Assembly: GCA_964540025.1 (NCBI GenBank)
Contig: CAZIKQ010000007.1
Coordinates: 1 to 60,319, forward strand
DNA: 60,319 nt
Reading direction: 5' to 3'
Source of the DNA: RGIG250 sp964540025
GTDB taxonomy: Bacteria > Bacillota > Negativicutes > Selenomonadales > Selenomonadaceae
Part shown: positions 45,670 to 54,767 of the stretch, piece after piece
Numbering within the stretch: the stretch's first letter is position 1
Layout of the letters: each line of letters begins with the position of its first letter
The notes under the pieces: model-generated
What the model saw: the letters and a program-made list of their open reading frames with translations, nothing else
What the model was told of the DNA's origin: nothing
Databases searched by the model: none
Program-made: the position numbers and the translations under genes

Positions 45670-46065
45670 ATGAAAGTCGAACATTCCCAGCGAAATCATG
45701 CCGCTTTGGCCAAGCTTGCCCGAAGCATGGCCGACGCCAGTGACAACAAGAGCTTCAAGGCGATATTTCAAGCCATGGCCAAATGGGAGGACAGCGCGCA
45801 AGCCATTGACGATCTCACGGAACGCCTCGAGACTCTTGAAACCGTCACCCGAAATGAAAATGCGGTTAAGGAAACCGTCCGCCGCTTCCGGCCTGATGGT
45901 TCCATTGAGTTCACGGAATACGAGGGCGGCAAAATCGTCAGCCGGTACCGTAAGAAGCCTCATCTCGTCCCCGTGCCTGATCTGTCGAGACCGGCCCGGC
46001 CGGACGGATCACCGCAAATCAAAATGGAACCCTCTCTAAATCTCTTCGATCTTCTCTCCTTCTAA
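45670..46065 (+). CDS. Small soluble protein of unknown function
   Basis: A 131-residue protein starting at ATG 45670, 6 bases after AAAGGAGGTG. The N-terminal half is helical (LAKLARSMADASDNKSFKAI and a Leu-heptad EDLTERLETLETVT-like stretch), suggesting a short coiled coil. The second half is basic and Pro-rich (RYRKKPHLVPVPDLSRPARP). A strand pair DGSIEFTEYEGGKIVSRY joins them. No signal peptide. Family not recognised; transcribed away from the receptor. Confidence 0.7.
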   Translation: MKVEHSQRNHAALAKLARSMADASDNKSFKAIFQAMAKWEDSAQAIDDLTERLETLETVTRNENAVKETVRRFRPDGSIEFTEYEGGKIVSRYRKKPHLVPVPDLSRPARPDGSPQIKMEPSLNLFDLLSF

Positions 46066-46220
46066 GGTTTGCCCCGCAGCGGACGCAACAAACTTTGACC
46101 CGGACCGAATAAGCGGATTTTACCCGCGATAACGGAAGGTCACGCCGTCCCAATGGACAGAAGGACGGCTAATCGCGACGCGTGTTGGCGCTTTCATTAA
46201 GAACCGGAGAAAATGTCGCA

Positions 46221-46263
46221 AAAAATCCCTTGCTTTTCCATGACGGAAAAGCAAGGGATTTTT
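46221..46263. terminator. Bidirectional terminator
   Basis: aaaaatcccttgcttttcc (46221-46239), a 5-base loop and ggaaaagcaagggattttt (46245-46263) pair perfectly over 19 bp, with A and T runs at the ends. It serves the plus-strand small gene and the minus-strand PTPS-like gene. Confidence 0.95.
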
Positions 46264-46338
46264 ATAATGTCCTGTTACTGCCGCGTCATCTTGCCGAATA
46301 AAATATACTTTCCGCAGCAAACAGACGTCGAAGAAATT

Positions 46339-46905
46339 TTATTTCTTTTTATAGCCGCACTTCGGGCAGACCCCATTTTCGTTTAGCGCGATGCCGCAGA
46401 GCGGGCAGCGATCGATCGTCTTGTTCGGCGTATACTCCTCACTGGCCACGTTCACGCCGCTGGTAAAGGTCAGCTTGGCAATGTTCAGTTTATCCTTCAG
46501 GAGATCGTAAACGATCTTGATCATACCTTCCACCGTCATCGTCTCTTTCGTGACTACAAGACGGCAGTCGGGATACGCAGTTGCCAGCTCTGTCTTAAAT
46601 GCTTCCCCCTTCATCTTGTTTTGGGGAGCTCCGTTTTTAATACCCTGTTCCTCATAGACTTTGAGGACGGCGGGAAGCAACGGATCATCCTCGCGCAGGA
46701 TCAACGCGTGATCAAAATTCTTTAAGACAGCCCACGCAGTCTTTTGAATCTCGTTACAGGGAAATACCATATTCACGCCAGGCTCTACGGAATCTTCCAC
46801 CTCTATGGTCAGAACGCCGGTGTGGCCGTGCAGATACTGCGCCTCGCCCTTAAATCCAAAAAACCGATGCGCGTACTGCAGAGTGAATGTTGTGCTACTT
46901 CTCAT
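46339..46905 (-). CDS. PTPS/QueD-like protein lacking the catalytic Cys, with C-terminal zinc ribbon
   Basis: A 188-residue protein of the 6-pyruvoyl-tetrahydropterin synthase/QueD superfamily. Zinc-binding His are kept in YAHRFFGF and YLHGHTGVL, and the Asp-His pair in NFDHALIL. The catalytic Cys, four residues before the HGH in QueD (C-x3-HGH), is Ala here (EAQYLHGH). The C-terminal Glu region also differs (TFTSGVNVASEEY). A CPLC...CPKC zinc ribbon is added at ~165-185. It probably is not a standard QueD; the reaction is unknown. It lies 103 bases after perR. Confidence 0.8.
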   Translation of the reverse strand: MRSSTTFTLQYAHRFFGFKGEAQYLHGHTGVLTIEVEDSVEPGVNMVFPCNEIQKTAWAVLKNFDHALILREDDPLLPAVLKVYEEQGIKNGAPQNKMKGEAFKTELATAYPDCRLVVTKETMTVEGMIKIVYDLLKDKLNIAKLTFTSGVNVASEEYTPNKTIDRCPLCGIALNENGVCPKCGYKKK

Positions 46906-47008
46906 GATGACATCTCCTTTTGTATGAAAAATAAATTATTAACGCACGCCCTTGCGCGCTTTGGCAACAAAGCAAATAAGGGAATCGTCAGGCTGCTTTT
47001 TTTGCCGC

Positions 47009-47428
47009 CTAATCGTTTTGCTCCGTCTGTTGATTTTCCGTCTCCAACGTCCCTTCAACTTTATCCTTCTGCGCCTTGCGGCAAGCGGGACAAAGGTAAA
47101 ACACCTTCAAATCGTATGAGAAAAAATCTTCGCCCAGCTGCCGCCGCAGTGCCGCGGTCAAATCATCAAACGAAATATCCGTCAGTCGGCCACAACGCCG
47201 GCAAACCAGATGATCATGCTTTACGGCGCGATCATATCGATCCGGCATATTTTCAATGGCTACCTTATGGATGAGGCCGGCTTCCAAAAGCTTATTCACA
47301 TTGTTATATACAGTAGCCATGGCAACGCCTGCATACTGCTCTTTGAGCTTCAAATAAATCTGCTCTACTGTCAGATGCTCGTCAGAACAAGTGACCAAAT
47401 CAAAAATCGCTTGCTCGTATTTCGTCAT
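47009..47428 (-). CDS. perR: PerR-type peroxide-sensing Fur-family repressor
   Basis: A 139-residue metal-dependent repressor. Start is ATG 47428, 8 bases after AAGGAG. The winged helix is HLTVEQIYLKLKEQYAG and VAMATVYNNVNKLLEAG. Structural zinc is bound by two CxxC pairs (CRRC and CPAC). Sensor-site residues match PerR: His in HLTVEQIY, Asp in DRYD, two His in KHDHLVC, and Asp in RLTDI where Fur usually has Glu. PerR proteins release DNA when H2O2 oxidises a bound-iron His. A PerR-type box lies at its own promoter. Confidence 0.88.
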   Translation of the reverse strand: MTKYEQAIFDLVTCSDEHLTVEQIYLKLKEQYAGVAMATVYNNVNKLLEAGLIHKVAIENMPDRYDRAVKHDHLVCRRCGRLTDISFDDLTAALRRQLGEDFFSYDLKVFYLCPACRKAQKDKVEGTLETENQQTEQND

Positions 47429-47450
47429 TTCCATGGCTCCTTTTATTGGA

Positions 47451-47467
47451 ATTAGAATAATTCTAAT
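47451..47467 (-). promoter_or_regulatory. PerR-type operator upstream of perR
   Basis: attagaat-a-attctaat is a perfect 8-1-8 palindrome and contains the 7-1-7 PerR/Fur pattern TTAGAATnATTCTAA. It lies 22 bases before the perR start codon, which indicates autorepression. Confidence 0.85.
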
Positions 47468-47570
47468 TTCTTTATAAAGATTATCACATGATGTCCCCGC
47501 TGTCAAGTAAGCTTATATGATTTCTTCAAGAACAGGTAAAAATTTTCTCATAAATAAAAATCTTTGGCGG

Positions 47571-48383
47571 TTATTTTCGCAGATAGGCCAATCCGTAGAG
47601 TCCTCCCACCAGCAGGGAGCCGCCGATTATGTTTCCGATTGTAACGGGGAGCAAATTGTTTACAGTCATAGCGGCAAAGTCCAGCCCGGGGGCCGGCAAA
47701 CCATATTCTCCGGCGGTAAATATCCCCGCCGGTATGTAGTACATATTTGCAATGCAATGCTCATATCCGGCAACGACAAAGGCAAATATCGGCAGATAAC
47801 AGCCAGCTATCTTCCCGACAACGTCAGTCGCCGCAAAGCTAAGCCATACGCCAAGACAAACGAGAAGATTGCACAGAACACCCTTCATCAAGGCATCCCC
47901 AAAGGAGAGGGCGCACTTTGCCGCCGCCGTGGCTGTTACCACTGCCGCCAGCTTTCCGCCAAAGAGAGAGGGAGTGTGGCTGTATACGAACAAAGCTGCT
48001 ACCAGCAGGGCGCCTATCAAATTCCCGGCATATACGATCGCCCAGCTTTTCATCATTTCCCCAAGGGTTATTCTTCTCTTCCCCAGAGGAATTACCAGCA
48101 TACAATTTCCGGTAAACAGCTCGCTGCCTCCCACCAGCACCATCACAAGACCAGCCGGAAAAATAGCTGCACTGGCCAGCTTAGCGGCGGAGGGATTTTC
48201 CAGGGTAGCCGAACCGACAGTAGCGGCGGCTCCCGCCAGAGCGATCATCATGCCCGCCATAATCGCCAGCAGAAAGGCTGACAGAGGATTCTGACGAACC
48301 TTATTCACGCCGATATTCAAATAATTTTCGGCAATTTGTGGCGGGGAAAACATTTGGGGCGGCGGGGCTCCTGCATTGCTCAT
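47571..48383 (-). CDS. Formate/nitrite transporter family channel
   Basis: A 270-residue inner-membrane pentameric channel of the FNT family, which carries formate, nitrite or hydrosulfide. ATG 48383 follows AAGGAAGG by about 9 bases. Six membrane helices are seen. Family landmarks: FLLAIMAGMMIALAGAAA, GGSELFTGNCMLV, WAIVYAGNLIGALLVA, then the central-histidine segment VVAGYEHCIANMYYIPAGIF and LPVTIGNIIGGSLLVGGLYG. In an anaerobe formate export is plausible, but substrate cannot be read from sequence. Confidence 0.93.
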   Translation of the reverse strand: MSNAGAPPPQMFSPPQIAENYLNIGVNKVRQNPLSAFLLAIMAGMMIALAGAAATVGSATLENPSAAKLASAAIFPAGLVMVLVGGSELFTGNCMLVIPLGKRRITLGEMMKSWAIVYAGNLIGALLVAALFVYSHTPSLFGGKLAAVVTATAAAKCALSFGDALMKGVLCNLLVCLGVWLSFAATDVVGKIAGCYLPIFAFVVAGYEHCIANMYYIPAGIFTAGEYGLPAPGLDFAAMTVNNLLPVTIGNIIGGSLLVGGLYGLAYLRK

Positions 48384-48617
48384 GGCAAGCACCTTCCTTT
48401 ACTGTAAAAAATCTCCGTATGTTATACAAATCTGACATGATGTAGATTTTACCTTGCAAAGTAAATTTTGTCCAGCCTGCCATCTTACCCGGCAGTCATT
48501 CAGGAAAAGTAAAAATCAAACCTGCAAATATAGTGAAGCCCGGAAAGGAAAGTGTTATAATGAAAAGTAATATTGAAAATTGCCGCATTTTCTTCAGCAT
48601 AGGAATTGGTTAAGAAT

Positions 48618-50111
48618 ATGAACCTGAAAAAGCTTACTATACTTCACTCCAATGATATACACGGTGATTTCCTGGCGGAGATGAAAGACGGTCATTCTGT
48701 GGGCGGTATAGCCAGAATGTCAGGCTACATAAAGGCCCAGCGCCAGGCTCAGAACAATGTGCTGTATGTAATTGCCGGCGATATGCTGCGGGGCTCCATC
48801 ATCGATGAGGAGTTCAAGGGCATATCCACCATGGAAATCATCAACCATTTGGAGCCGGACATTGCCACCCTGGGGAACCATGAAGCTGACTACGGCCTTG
48901 CTCATCTGCTATTTCTGGAAAAGTGCGCTACCTTCCCCATCATAACGGCTAATATTTACATCACTATCAATGGCCTTCGCTTGTTCCGCTCCCATAAAAT
49001 CATTCACATAAACGGCATAAAAATTCTGTTCATCGGCATTGTCACAGACGAAGCGCTGGCCAATACCAAGAAGGATCAGTTCTTGTCAAAGTTCATTACT
49101 ATTGAGGATGCCGTTACTGAAATCGGTCAGATCATAAACAGCTACCGAGGCTATGATATCGACTGCACCGTCCTTGTGACCCATATAGGTTTTCTGGAGG
49201 ATCAGGAGCTTGCCGCCCGGCTCGACCCGGTTTGGAAGGTGGACGTCATCATTGGCGGCCACTCCCACACCTTCCCTCAGGCCCCCGCCTTTGTAAACGG
49301 TGTACTCATCGTCCAGGCAGGCTGTGAATGTCGGGCTATCGGCCGGCTTGACCTCACCGTGAATCTGGACAGCAACGCTCTTTTTGAATACAAATGGCAG
49401 CTTCTCGATGTAAATGAACAGCTGTGCGAAAAGGATCCGGTAGTCGATGAACTCCTTAACCATTATCAGGCGCTCCTAAGTGAAAAATACGACCGCATAA
49501 TTACCAATTTCGACCGTACCCTCACCCACCCTCTCCGGCAGATGGAAACGGAGATGGGAAATCTTATCGCTGATGTTTTAAGCTGCGTGATTGAATCAAG
49601 AGGAGAATGTGACCTGGTGATGGTGGGTTCCGGAAGTATCCGCAAAAAAGAGGTCGGACCGGTCATTTCCCTTCGGGCCCTCATCGAAACCTTACCATTT
49701 TCCGACCGGATCGTACTGGCAAATATTTACGGCCGCGATCTCATTAAGGGTATCAAATTTATGTGCCGGGATGACATTCTGTCAGGTCACACGGAGTTTT
49801 ACCAGGTTCCCCACTATGTGCATATCGTTTATGACTTTGAGTCAAAGGAACTTCTTATCTTCACAATAAAGGGAGAGCCTGTGGAGCCTGACAAGCTGTA
49901 CACGGTTGCCTTGCAGGGATTCCATTTTGACAACATAAAGATGTGCCTGGACATTGACCCGGAAAACATTCCCAACTACACTGCCAACCAGCTTTTCGCC
50001 ACCAGCGATAACGACTTGATTCAGGAGTATTTCTCGACCCATCATCAAATGACCTCCAAAATTGACGGCCGGATAACGATCTTGAACCGGCCGCCCCAAT
50101 TAACATCATGA
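48618..50111 (+). CDS. 5'-nucleotidase/UshA-family metallophosphoesterase
   Basis: A ~497-residue enzyme that hydrolyses phosphate esters such as nucleotides. The N-terminal calcineurin-like domain has LTILHSNDIHGDF, VIAGDML, TLGNHEADYG, VLVTHIGF and IIGGHSHTFPQAP, giving a full dimetal site. The C-terminal 5'-nucleotidase domain (~290-497) has GNLIADVLSC and SIRKKEVGPVISLRALIETL, then PFSDRIV. There is no signal peptide, unlike periplasmic UshA, so it is probably cytoplasmic like YunD. A TATAAT lies at 48556-48561. ATG 48618 is preferred over TTG 48606. Confidence 0.9.
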   Translation: MNLKKLTILHSNDIHGDFLAEMKDGHSVGGIARMSGYIKAQRQAQNNVLYVIAGDMLRGSIIDEEFKGISTMEIINHLEPDIATLGNHEADYGLAHLLFLEKCATFPIITANIYITINGLRLFRSHKIIHINGIKILFIGIVTDEALANTKKDQFLSKFITIEDAVTEIGQIINSYRGYDIDCTVLVTHIGFLEDQELAARLDPVWKVDVIIGGHSHTFPQAPAFVNGVLIVQAGCECRAIGRLDLTVNLDSNALFEYKWQLLDVNEQLCEKDPVVDELLNHYQALLSEKYDRIITNFDRTLTHPLRQMETEMGNLIADVLSCVIESRGECDLVMVGSGSIRKKEVGPVISLRALIETLPFSDRIVLANIYGRDLIKGIKFMCRDDILSGHTEFYQVPHYVHIVYDFESKELLIFTIKGEPVEPDKLYTVALQGFHFDNIKMCLDIDPENIPNYTANQLFATSDNDLIQEYFSTHHQMTSKIDGRITILNRPPQLTS

Positions 50112-50225
50112 GCCGGGCGCGAGGTTATTGCTCCCTGACGGACCGGAAATTCCACTCACTCAAATGAAGGGATATCCACCGGCGGTATTGGGCATTTCAA
50201 GAACGGCCGCCAGCGTGTAATCAAC

Positions 50226-50270
50226 ACATAATAAACAGCCACCTGCACAATGGGTGGCTGTTTATTATGT
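50226..50270. terminator. Bidirectional terminator
   Basis: acataataaacagccac (50226-50242) and gtggctgtttattatgt (50254-50270) pair perfectly over 17 bp around an 11-base loop. It lies between the convergent nucleotidase and addA genes. Confidence 0.9.
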
Positions 50271-50318
50271 GAAATTTTCTTTCCCTGGTTTTCCTTTTTG
50301 TTCTGCCCGGTTTTTCTA

Positions 50319-53300
50319 TCAGTTTAGAGAAAACTTTCCGGGCCAATCCGGTAAAGGGACTCTTACGGCCTCCCTATTGCGCAGCAGGAAAAGATATGCC
50401 TCATTTACCTTGTAGCCGGTAATTTCCTGTATAGCAGCCGCATATATCTCTATCTGACGGCGGTATCTTTCCCTTGCCTTCTCCCCGTCAATCCCCCTGT
50501 CCGTCTTGTAGTCAACAAGAATACAGCTGTCACCATCCACGAACAGCAAATCGATAATGCCCTGAAGAAATACGGGCTGGTCTATCTCTTTCAGTTCATT
50601 CTGCTTGTCGGGATATTTTCCGGCGTAGGCCGCATCGGCTGACAATAACCGACAGAAAGGCAGCTCGCAAAAAACCTTGTCCGCCTTTCGCGCCCGGTGC
50701 CCCAAAGGAGAATCGAGGAAATTTTCTGTCAGTCTTTTCACTGACCCTGCCCACTCATTCTGTACCTTCGCTGAATAGCCGGGACAGGCATTCTTCACTA
50801 ACGATACGATACAGACATCCAGTTCCTGGTTGTCGGGAGCCAGCTTGCGGACAACTGCCTGTCTCAATACGTCATGAACGATAGTACCAAATTTAGGACC
50901 AGCCGGTAATATCTCCGCATTCCTCCTGTCGTCTTCATTACCGTAATTGCCGGCAAGGATACCCGACCGGTGGTAAAGGCTCTTAAAGTCAGGCTGGCTG
51001 TCCGGCCTTTCCTCAATGTTCTCCAGACCGGCTTCCATTTCCGCCCGTTTCAGCTCCGTAACCGATACCTTTGCCCGCAGGTAACCGGTGGCCGGGTATC
51101 GGTACTTTTCCCTTTCGTTGAAAATAGCCTCAAGCTCCTCTGCGAGCTTTTCATCTTCATACTCATGGGCCAGAGGAAAAGCCAATCCCCTTTCCACCGC
51201 TGTGAGAAAATCAGCGGCGGAAATCTCAGGAGCTTCCTCCCCCTGAGCCAAATCATCCGCATTGTAATTATCACGGTATGATTCCTGCTCCGCCAAAGGC
51301 ACAGTCATATCCTGAAGATTCCTGTCAATTACTCTTACGGCATAGGAGCAGTCATCGGCGGGATAGCCTGCCCCGGAGATAAAGTCACTGTCATCTGCTT
51401 CCGCCGGGTCACCGAACAGGCGGCGCAGGATATCACCATCCCGGTGGTTGGCAATGGCTGTGGCAATCCAGTCGGCCATGCTCCTTCCTTCAAGGACCGC
51501 CTCATCCGGCAATGGCACAGGCTTTGAGTCCATAGAATGTTCCCGTACATAATCGCAGAACTTTAACCATCTTTTCCCGGGATTGTTGCCTACAGATTTT
51601 TTATTATATGCCCCCACCATTATTATTTTTTCCTGGGCTCTGGTAAGGGCTACGTAGAGCAGGCGGAGCTCCTCTGCCTTCATTTCCCGGTTAAGGCTGT
51701 TCTTTACCGCTTCGCCGGATACGGTTTTCTGTTTTACCCTTAGCAAATCATTATCTGCCGGGTTGCCGCTGATTTCATAATGAGTGGCAACGAGGCTCCC
51801 GCCCAGTCCCAATTGGTGGTGGAAAACCACCGCCGCCCGTTCATCCTGCTGATTAAACAGCTTGCCCAAGCCGGCCAGAATCACAATTGGGAACTGCATA
51901 CCCTTGCTCTTATGAATCGTCATGATCCTGACAACATTTTCATTCTCCCCCAGAGTCCTGGCCTGGGACATATCTGTCTTGCCTTTCTTCAGCTGACTGA
52001 TGTAATGAAGGAAGCGGAACAATCCCCTTTCCTCACCGGCCTCGTACTCCTTTGCCCGGCTGACCAGCAACCGCAGATTGGCCTGCCGCAGCTGTCCACC
52101 CGGCAATGCTCCCACGTAATCATAATAATCGGTGTCCCGCAGGAGCTGCCAAATCAGCTCGCTCAGTCCGCTTTCCCGGGCAAGACGGTACCATTCATCC
52201 AGCCTGTCAAGGAACAACTTTACTTTCTCCCTCAACTCGCTGCCGATAGTCGATCCATCAAGCTGTGACTGCCGAAGCACATCGATAAAATCTCTCTGCC
52301 CGTCCTGATCGGCCACGCGCAGCTCCGCCAATTCCATATCGCTGAATCCGCCGATGGGAGACCGGAGAACGGCCGCCAACGGAATGTCCTGACGGGTATT
52401 ATCAATGATCCTGAGCAGAGACAGCGCCACTCTTATTTCCGTTTCCTGAAAGTAGCCTTCATCAGCGGCAACGTAGACAGGTATATTGTGCCTGATCAGA
52501 TGCTCTCTAAGGATTTCACCCTTACCGGCTATACTGCGCAGAAGGATAGTAATATCCCGGGGGGCGATCACATGATGCTCCCCCTTATCCTTATCGCCGA
52601 ATATATGACACCTTGAATCAAGCAGTTCTCTTATTCGCCGGGCAATGTACTCCGCCTCCAAATCAAAGGAGGTAACCTCCTCCTGTTCGTCGCCGGCTGC
52701 GGAGCCCGCTTCATCATTAGAGCTTCCGACATCAGCTGCCGGATTTTTATTGGCTTCTATAAGCGCCAGCTCGGTTTTTTCGTCGGTAAATTCCACCTTC
52801 TCTCTGGCCCGGGTGCTCTCATAAGGATAACCATTATCAACCGGCAGCCCGTCTTCATCTTTCCCCAAAATGAAGTTCAGGGCTTCTGTCTTTTCATCGT
52901 AGTCTATCTCTGCCCCGCCCTTTGTCATCAGCTGGCGGAAAATAAAGTTTACCCCCCTGAGCACCCCGCTTCGGCTGCGGTAATTATTTGCCATATCTAT
53001 GCGGAGACTCAGAGGATTCTCTTTTATGGCCGGCCGGTCATAAAAGGCTGGATACAATGATTTTTTTTCATTGAACAGGCTGGCGTCCGAATGGCGGAAA
53101 CGGTAGATACTCTGTTTTACGTCCCCTACAATAAAGCGGCAGGGCCCGGCAGTTGCCCGGCTGCCATCGTCAGCTGTTTCCGGTCCGGTCAACAGGGTAA
53201 ACAGCGTTTCCTGCAAGCGGTTTACATCCTGATATTCGTCCACCATCACCTCCGAATATTTACCCTTGACGATCTGCTCCCCGATTTCTGTGCGCTGCCA

Positions 53301-54767
53301 GCGTGAGCCCTCCACCGGCTTTGCCAATATGTTCAGGGCCTCGTGCTCCATATCGCTGAAATCCATTATCCGCCGTTCAATCTTTGCCTGACGGTACCGG
53401 TTGGAAAAGTCAACGACCAAATCCACGGCAACCCTGGCAAAACGACCGAAGGTCACAAGGTTGGCGGCAATAACTGATGAATTCTGAGCAAAAACCGCCC
53501 CGATTGCTTCATAGGTTTTCTTGCCTGCATCCCGCAATGCCTTTATTTTTTCCTTGCGGGCTTTGAGCTCTTCCAGCTCCTTCTCGCTTATCCTATCGGA
53601 TTTACCCAGCTTAAAGGTTCCAAATTTACTGGCAAAGCTTTCCTTAAATCCGGCGGCAAGCTCATCCCAGTCTGCCCCATACAGTCTGTCTTCGTCGACG
53701 TTGTTCTCTATCAGCTGCTTGTTTTGCCTGACAGTTTCCAAAATTGTAGAAAAGTGTTTACCGAATTTTTCTATTTCACCCAGCTCTGCCTCGGCTTCTT
53801 CGGCTTCCCGGAAAGCCGCGTCCATCTGATCACAGGCTTTCTTTGCCAGAGCCGCGCCCTGCCGCCGCCTTATATTCATCCAGACAGCTGCCTTGTGCCG
53901 CTCTTTGCCCACAGGCTGCGGCCTATTAACCAGCTCCGGCGTTATGTCCTCGTAATCATCCTTTAATGATTCCAGCCAGGCAATCGGATTCGGCTCACTG
54001 ACAGAATATTCATATATCTTTAGGATGATTTCGTATATTTTCCCATCGTTAAGGTCATTACCATAATTTTCCACAAACCGCAGAAAATCGGAATCTCCAT
54101 TGGCCGCAGCAAAAGCCTCCGTATACTTATCGAGAAACAGCTCCTCCAGCACATCCTGCTTCAATATCCCCAGCTCCGTATCGGCGGCTACCCGGCAGCG
54201 GGCATCAAAGCGGCTTTCTTCCTCAGTCTGTGGCCCCTTATCCCCGTACTCTCTGACGATTTTCTGGCAAAAGGCGTCTATCGTGGAAATATCCGCGTCA
54301 TCCAGCCGCAGCCTCTGCCGGTTAAGCCGGCTCCGCAGCCCTGCGATCTCATTTTTCTTTGCCCGATACTTCAGGGAGCCATCTTCCGCAAATTCTTTTG
54401 CGTAGTAGCCGGAATATTTTTCCAGCAGCGCTTCCAGCTTGGAGCAATCCTCACCCCGCTCCTTACAGGCCCCGATTTCCCGCCTGTATACCTCATGCTC
54501 TGGCAACAGCTTTTCGATAAAATTCTTCTCCGGATCATCGGCTATTTCTTTCAGGCGCCTGCCGATCCGGCTCCTCATTTCCATAGCCGCCGCCTTCGTA
54601 AAGGTAACTACCAGCAGTTTTGTAATATCAAAGTCAGGATCGCCGATTATATGCCGGACGATTCGTTCCGTAAGGACAGTGGTCTTACCTGACCCGGCAG
54701 CCGCGGCCACAAGAATATTCCTGCCACAGGTTTCAAACGCCAGCTGTTGTTCAAATGACCAGCCCAT
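50319..54767 (-). CDS. addA: Helicase-nuclease subunit AddA
   Basis: A 1482-residue subunit of the AddAB recombination complex, which resects double-strand breaks. Walker A is NILVAAAAGSGKTTVLTERI (~14-33); UvrD-type motifs follow (IDAFCQKIVREYG, Walker B EVMVDEYQDVN, RFRHSDASLF, IMTIHKSKGMQFPIVILAGL, LLYVALTRAQEKI). The C-terminal nuclease site reads DSCILVDYKTDR. It is about 250 residues longer than Bacillus AddA; extra length lies in helical inserts around 225-420. It overlaps addB by one base (TGATG). Confidence 0.96.
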   Translation of the reverse strand: MGWSFEQQLAFETCGRNILVAAAAGSGKTTVLTERIVRHIIGDPDFDITKLLVVTFTKAAAMEMRSRIGRRLKEIADDPEKNFIEKLLPEHEVYRREIGACKERGEDCSKLEALLEKYSGYYAKEFAEDGSLKYRAKKNEIAGLRSRLNRQRLRLDDADISTIDAFCQKIVREYGDKGPQTEEESRFDARCRVAADTELGILKQDVLEELFLDKYTEAFAAANGDSDFLRFVENYGNDLNDGKIYEIILKIYEYSVSEPNPIAWLESLKDDYEDITPELVNRPQPVGKERHKAAVWMNIRRRQGAALAKKACDQMDAAFREAEEAEAELGEIEKFGKHFSTILETVRQNKQLIENNVDEDRLYGADWDELAAGFKESFASKFGTFKLGKSDRISEKELEELKARKEKIKALRDAGKKTYEAIGAVFAQNSSVIAANLVTFGRFARVAVDLVVDFSNRYRQAKIERRIMDFSDMEHEALNILAKPVEGSRWQRTEIGEQIVKGKYSEVMVDEYQDVNRLQETLFTLLTGPETADDGSRATAGPCRFIVGDVKQSIYRFRHSDASLFNEKKSLYPAFYDRPAIKENPLSLRIDMANNYRSRSGVLRGVNFIFRQLMTKGGAEIDYDEKTEALNFILGKDEDGLPVDNGYPYESTRAREKVEFTDEKTELALIEANKNPAADVGSSNDEAGSAAGDEQEEVTSFDLEAEYIARRIRELLDSRCHIFGDKDKGEHHVIAPRDITILLRSIAGKGEILREHLIRHNIPVYVAADEGYFQETEIRVALSLLRIIDNTRQDIPLAAVLRSPIGGFSDMELAELRVADQDGQRDFIDVLRQSQLDGSTIGSELREKVKLFLDRLDEWYRLARESGLSELIWQLLRDTDYYDYVGALPGGQLRQANLRLLVSRAKEYEAGEERGLFRFLHYISQLKKGKTDMSQARTLGENENVVRIMTIHKSKGMQFPIVILAGLGKLFNQQDERAAVVFHHQLGLGGSLVATHYEISGNPADNDLLRVKQKTVSGEAVKNSLNREMKAEELRLLYVALTRAQEKIIMVGAYNKKSVGNNPGKRWLKFCDYVREHSMDSKPVPLPDEAVLEGRSMADWIATAIANHRDGDILRRLFGDPAEADDSDFISGAGYPADDCSYAVRVIDRNLQDMTVPLAEQESYRDNYNADDLAQGEEAPEISAADFLTAVERGLAFPLAHEYEDEKLAEELEAIFNEREKYRYPATGYLRAKVSVTELKRAEMEAGLENIEERPDSQPDFKSLYHRSGILAGNYGNEDDRRNAEILPAGPKFGTIVHDVLRQAVVRKLAPDNQELDVCIVSLVKNACPGYSAKVQNEWAGSVKRLTENFLDSPLGHRARKADKVFCELPFCRLLSADAAYAGKYPDKQNELKEIDQPVFLQGIIDLLFVDGDSCILVDYKTDRGIDGEKARERYRRQIEIYAAAIQEITGYKVNEAYLFLLRNREAVRVPLPDWPGKFSLN

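Noticed and set aside
46120..46320. 66-codon minus-strand frame between the small gene and the PTPS-like gene
   Set aside because: It is read through the perfect 19-bp terminator hairpin and lacks any family or ribosome binding signal.
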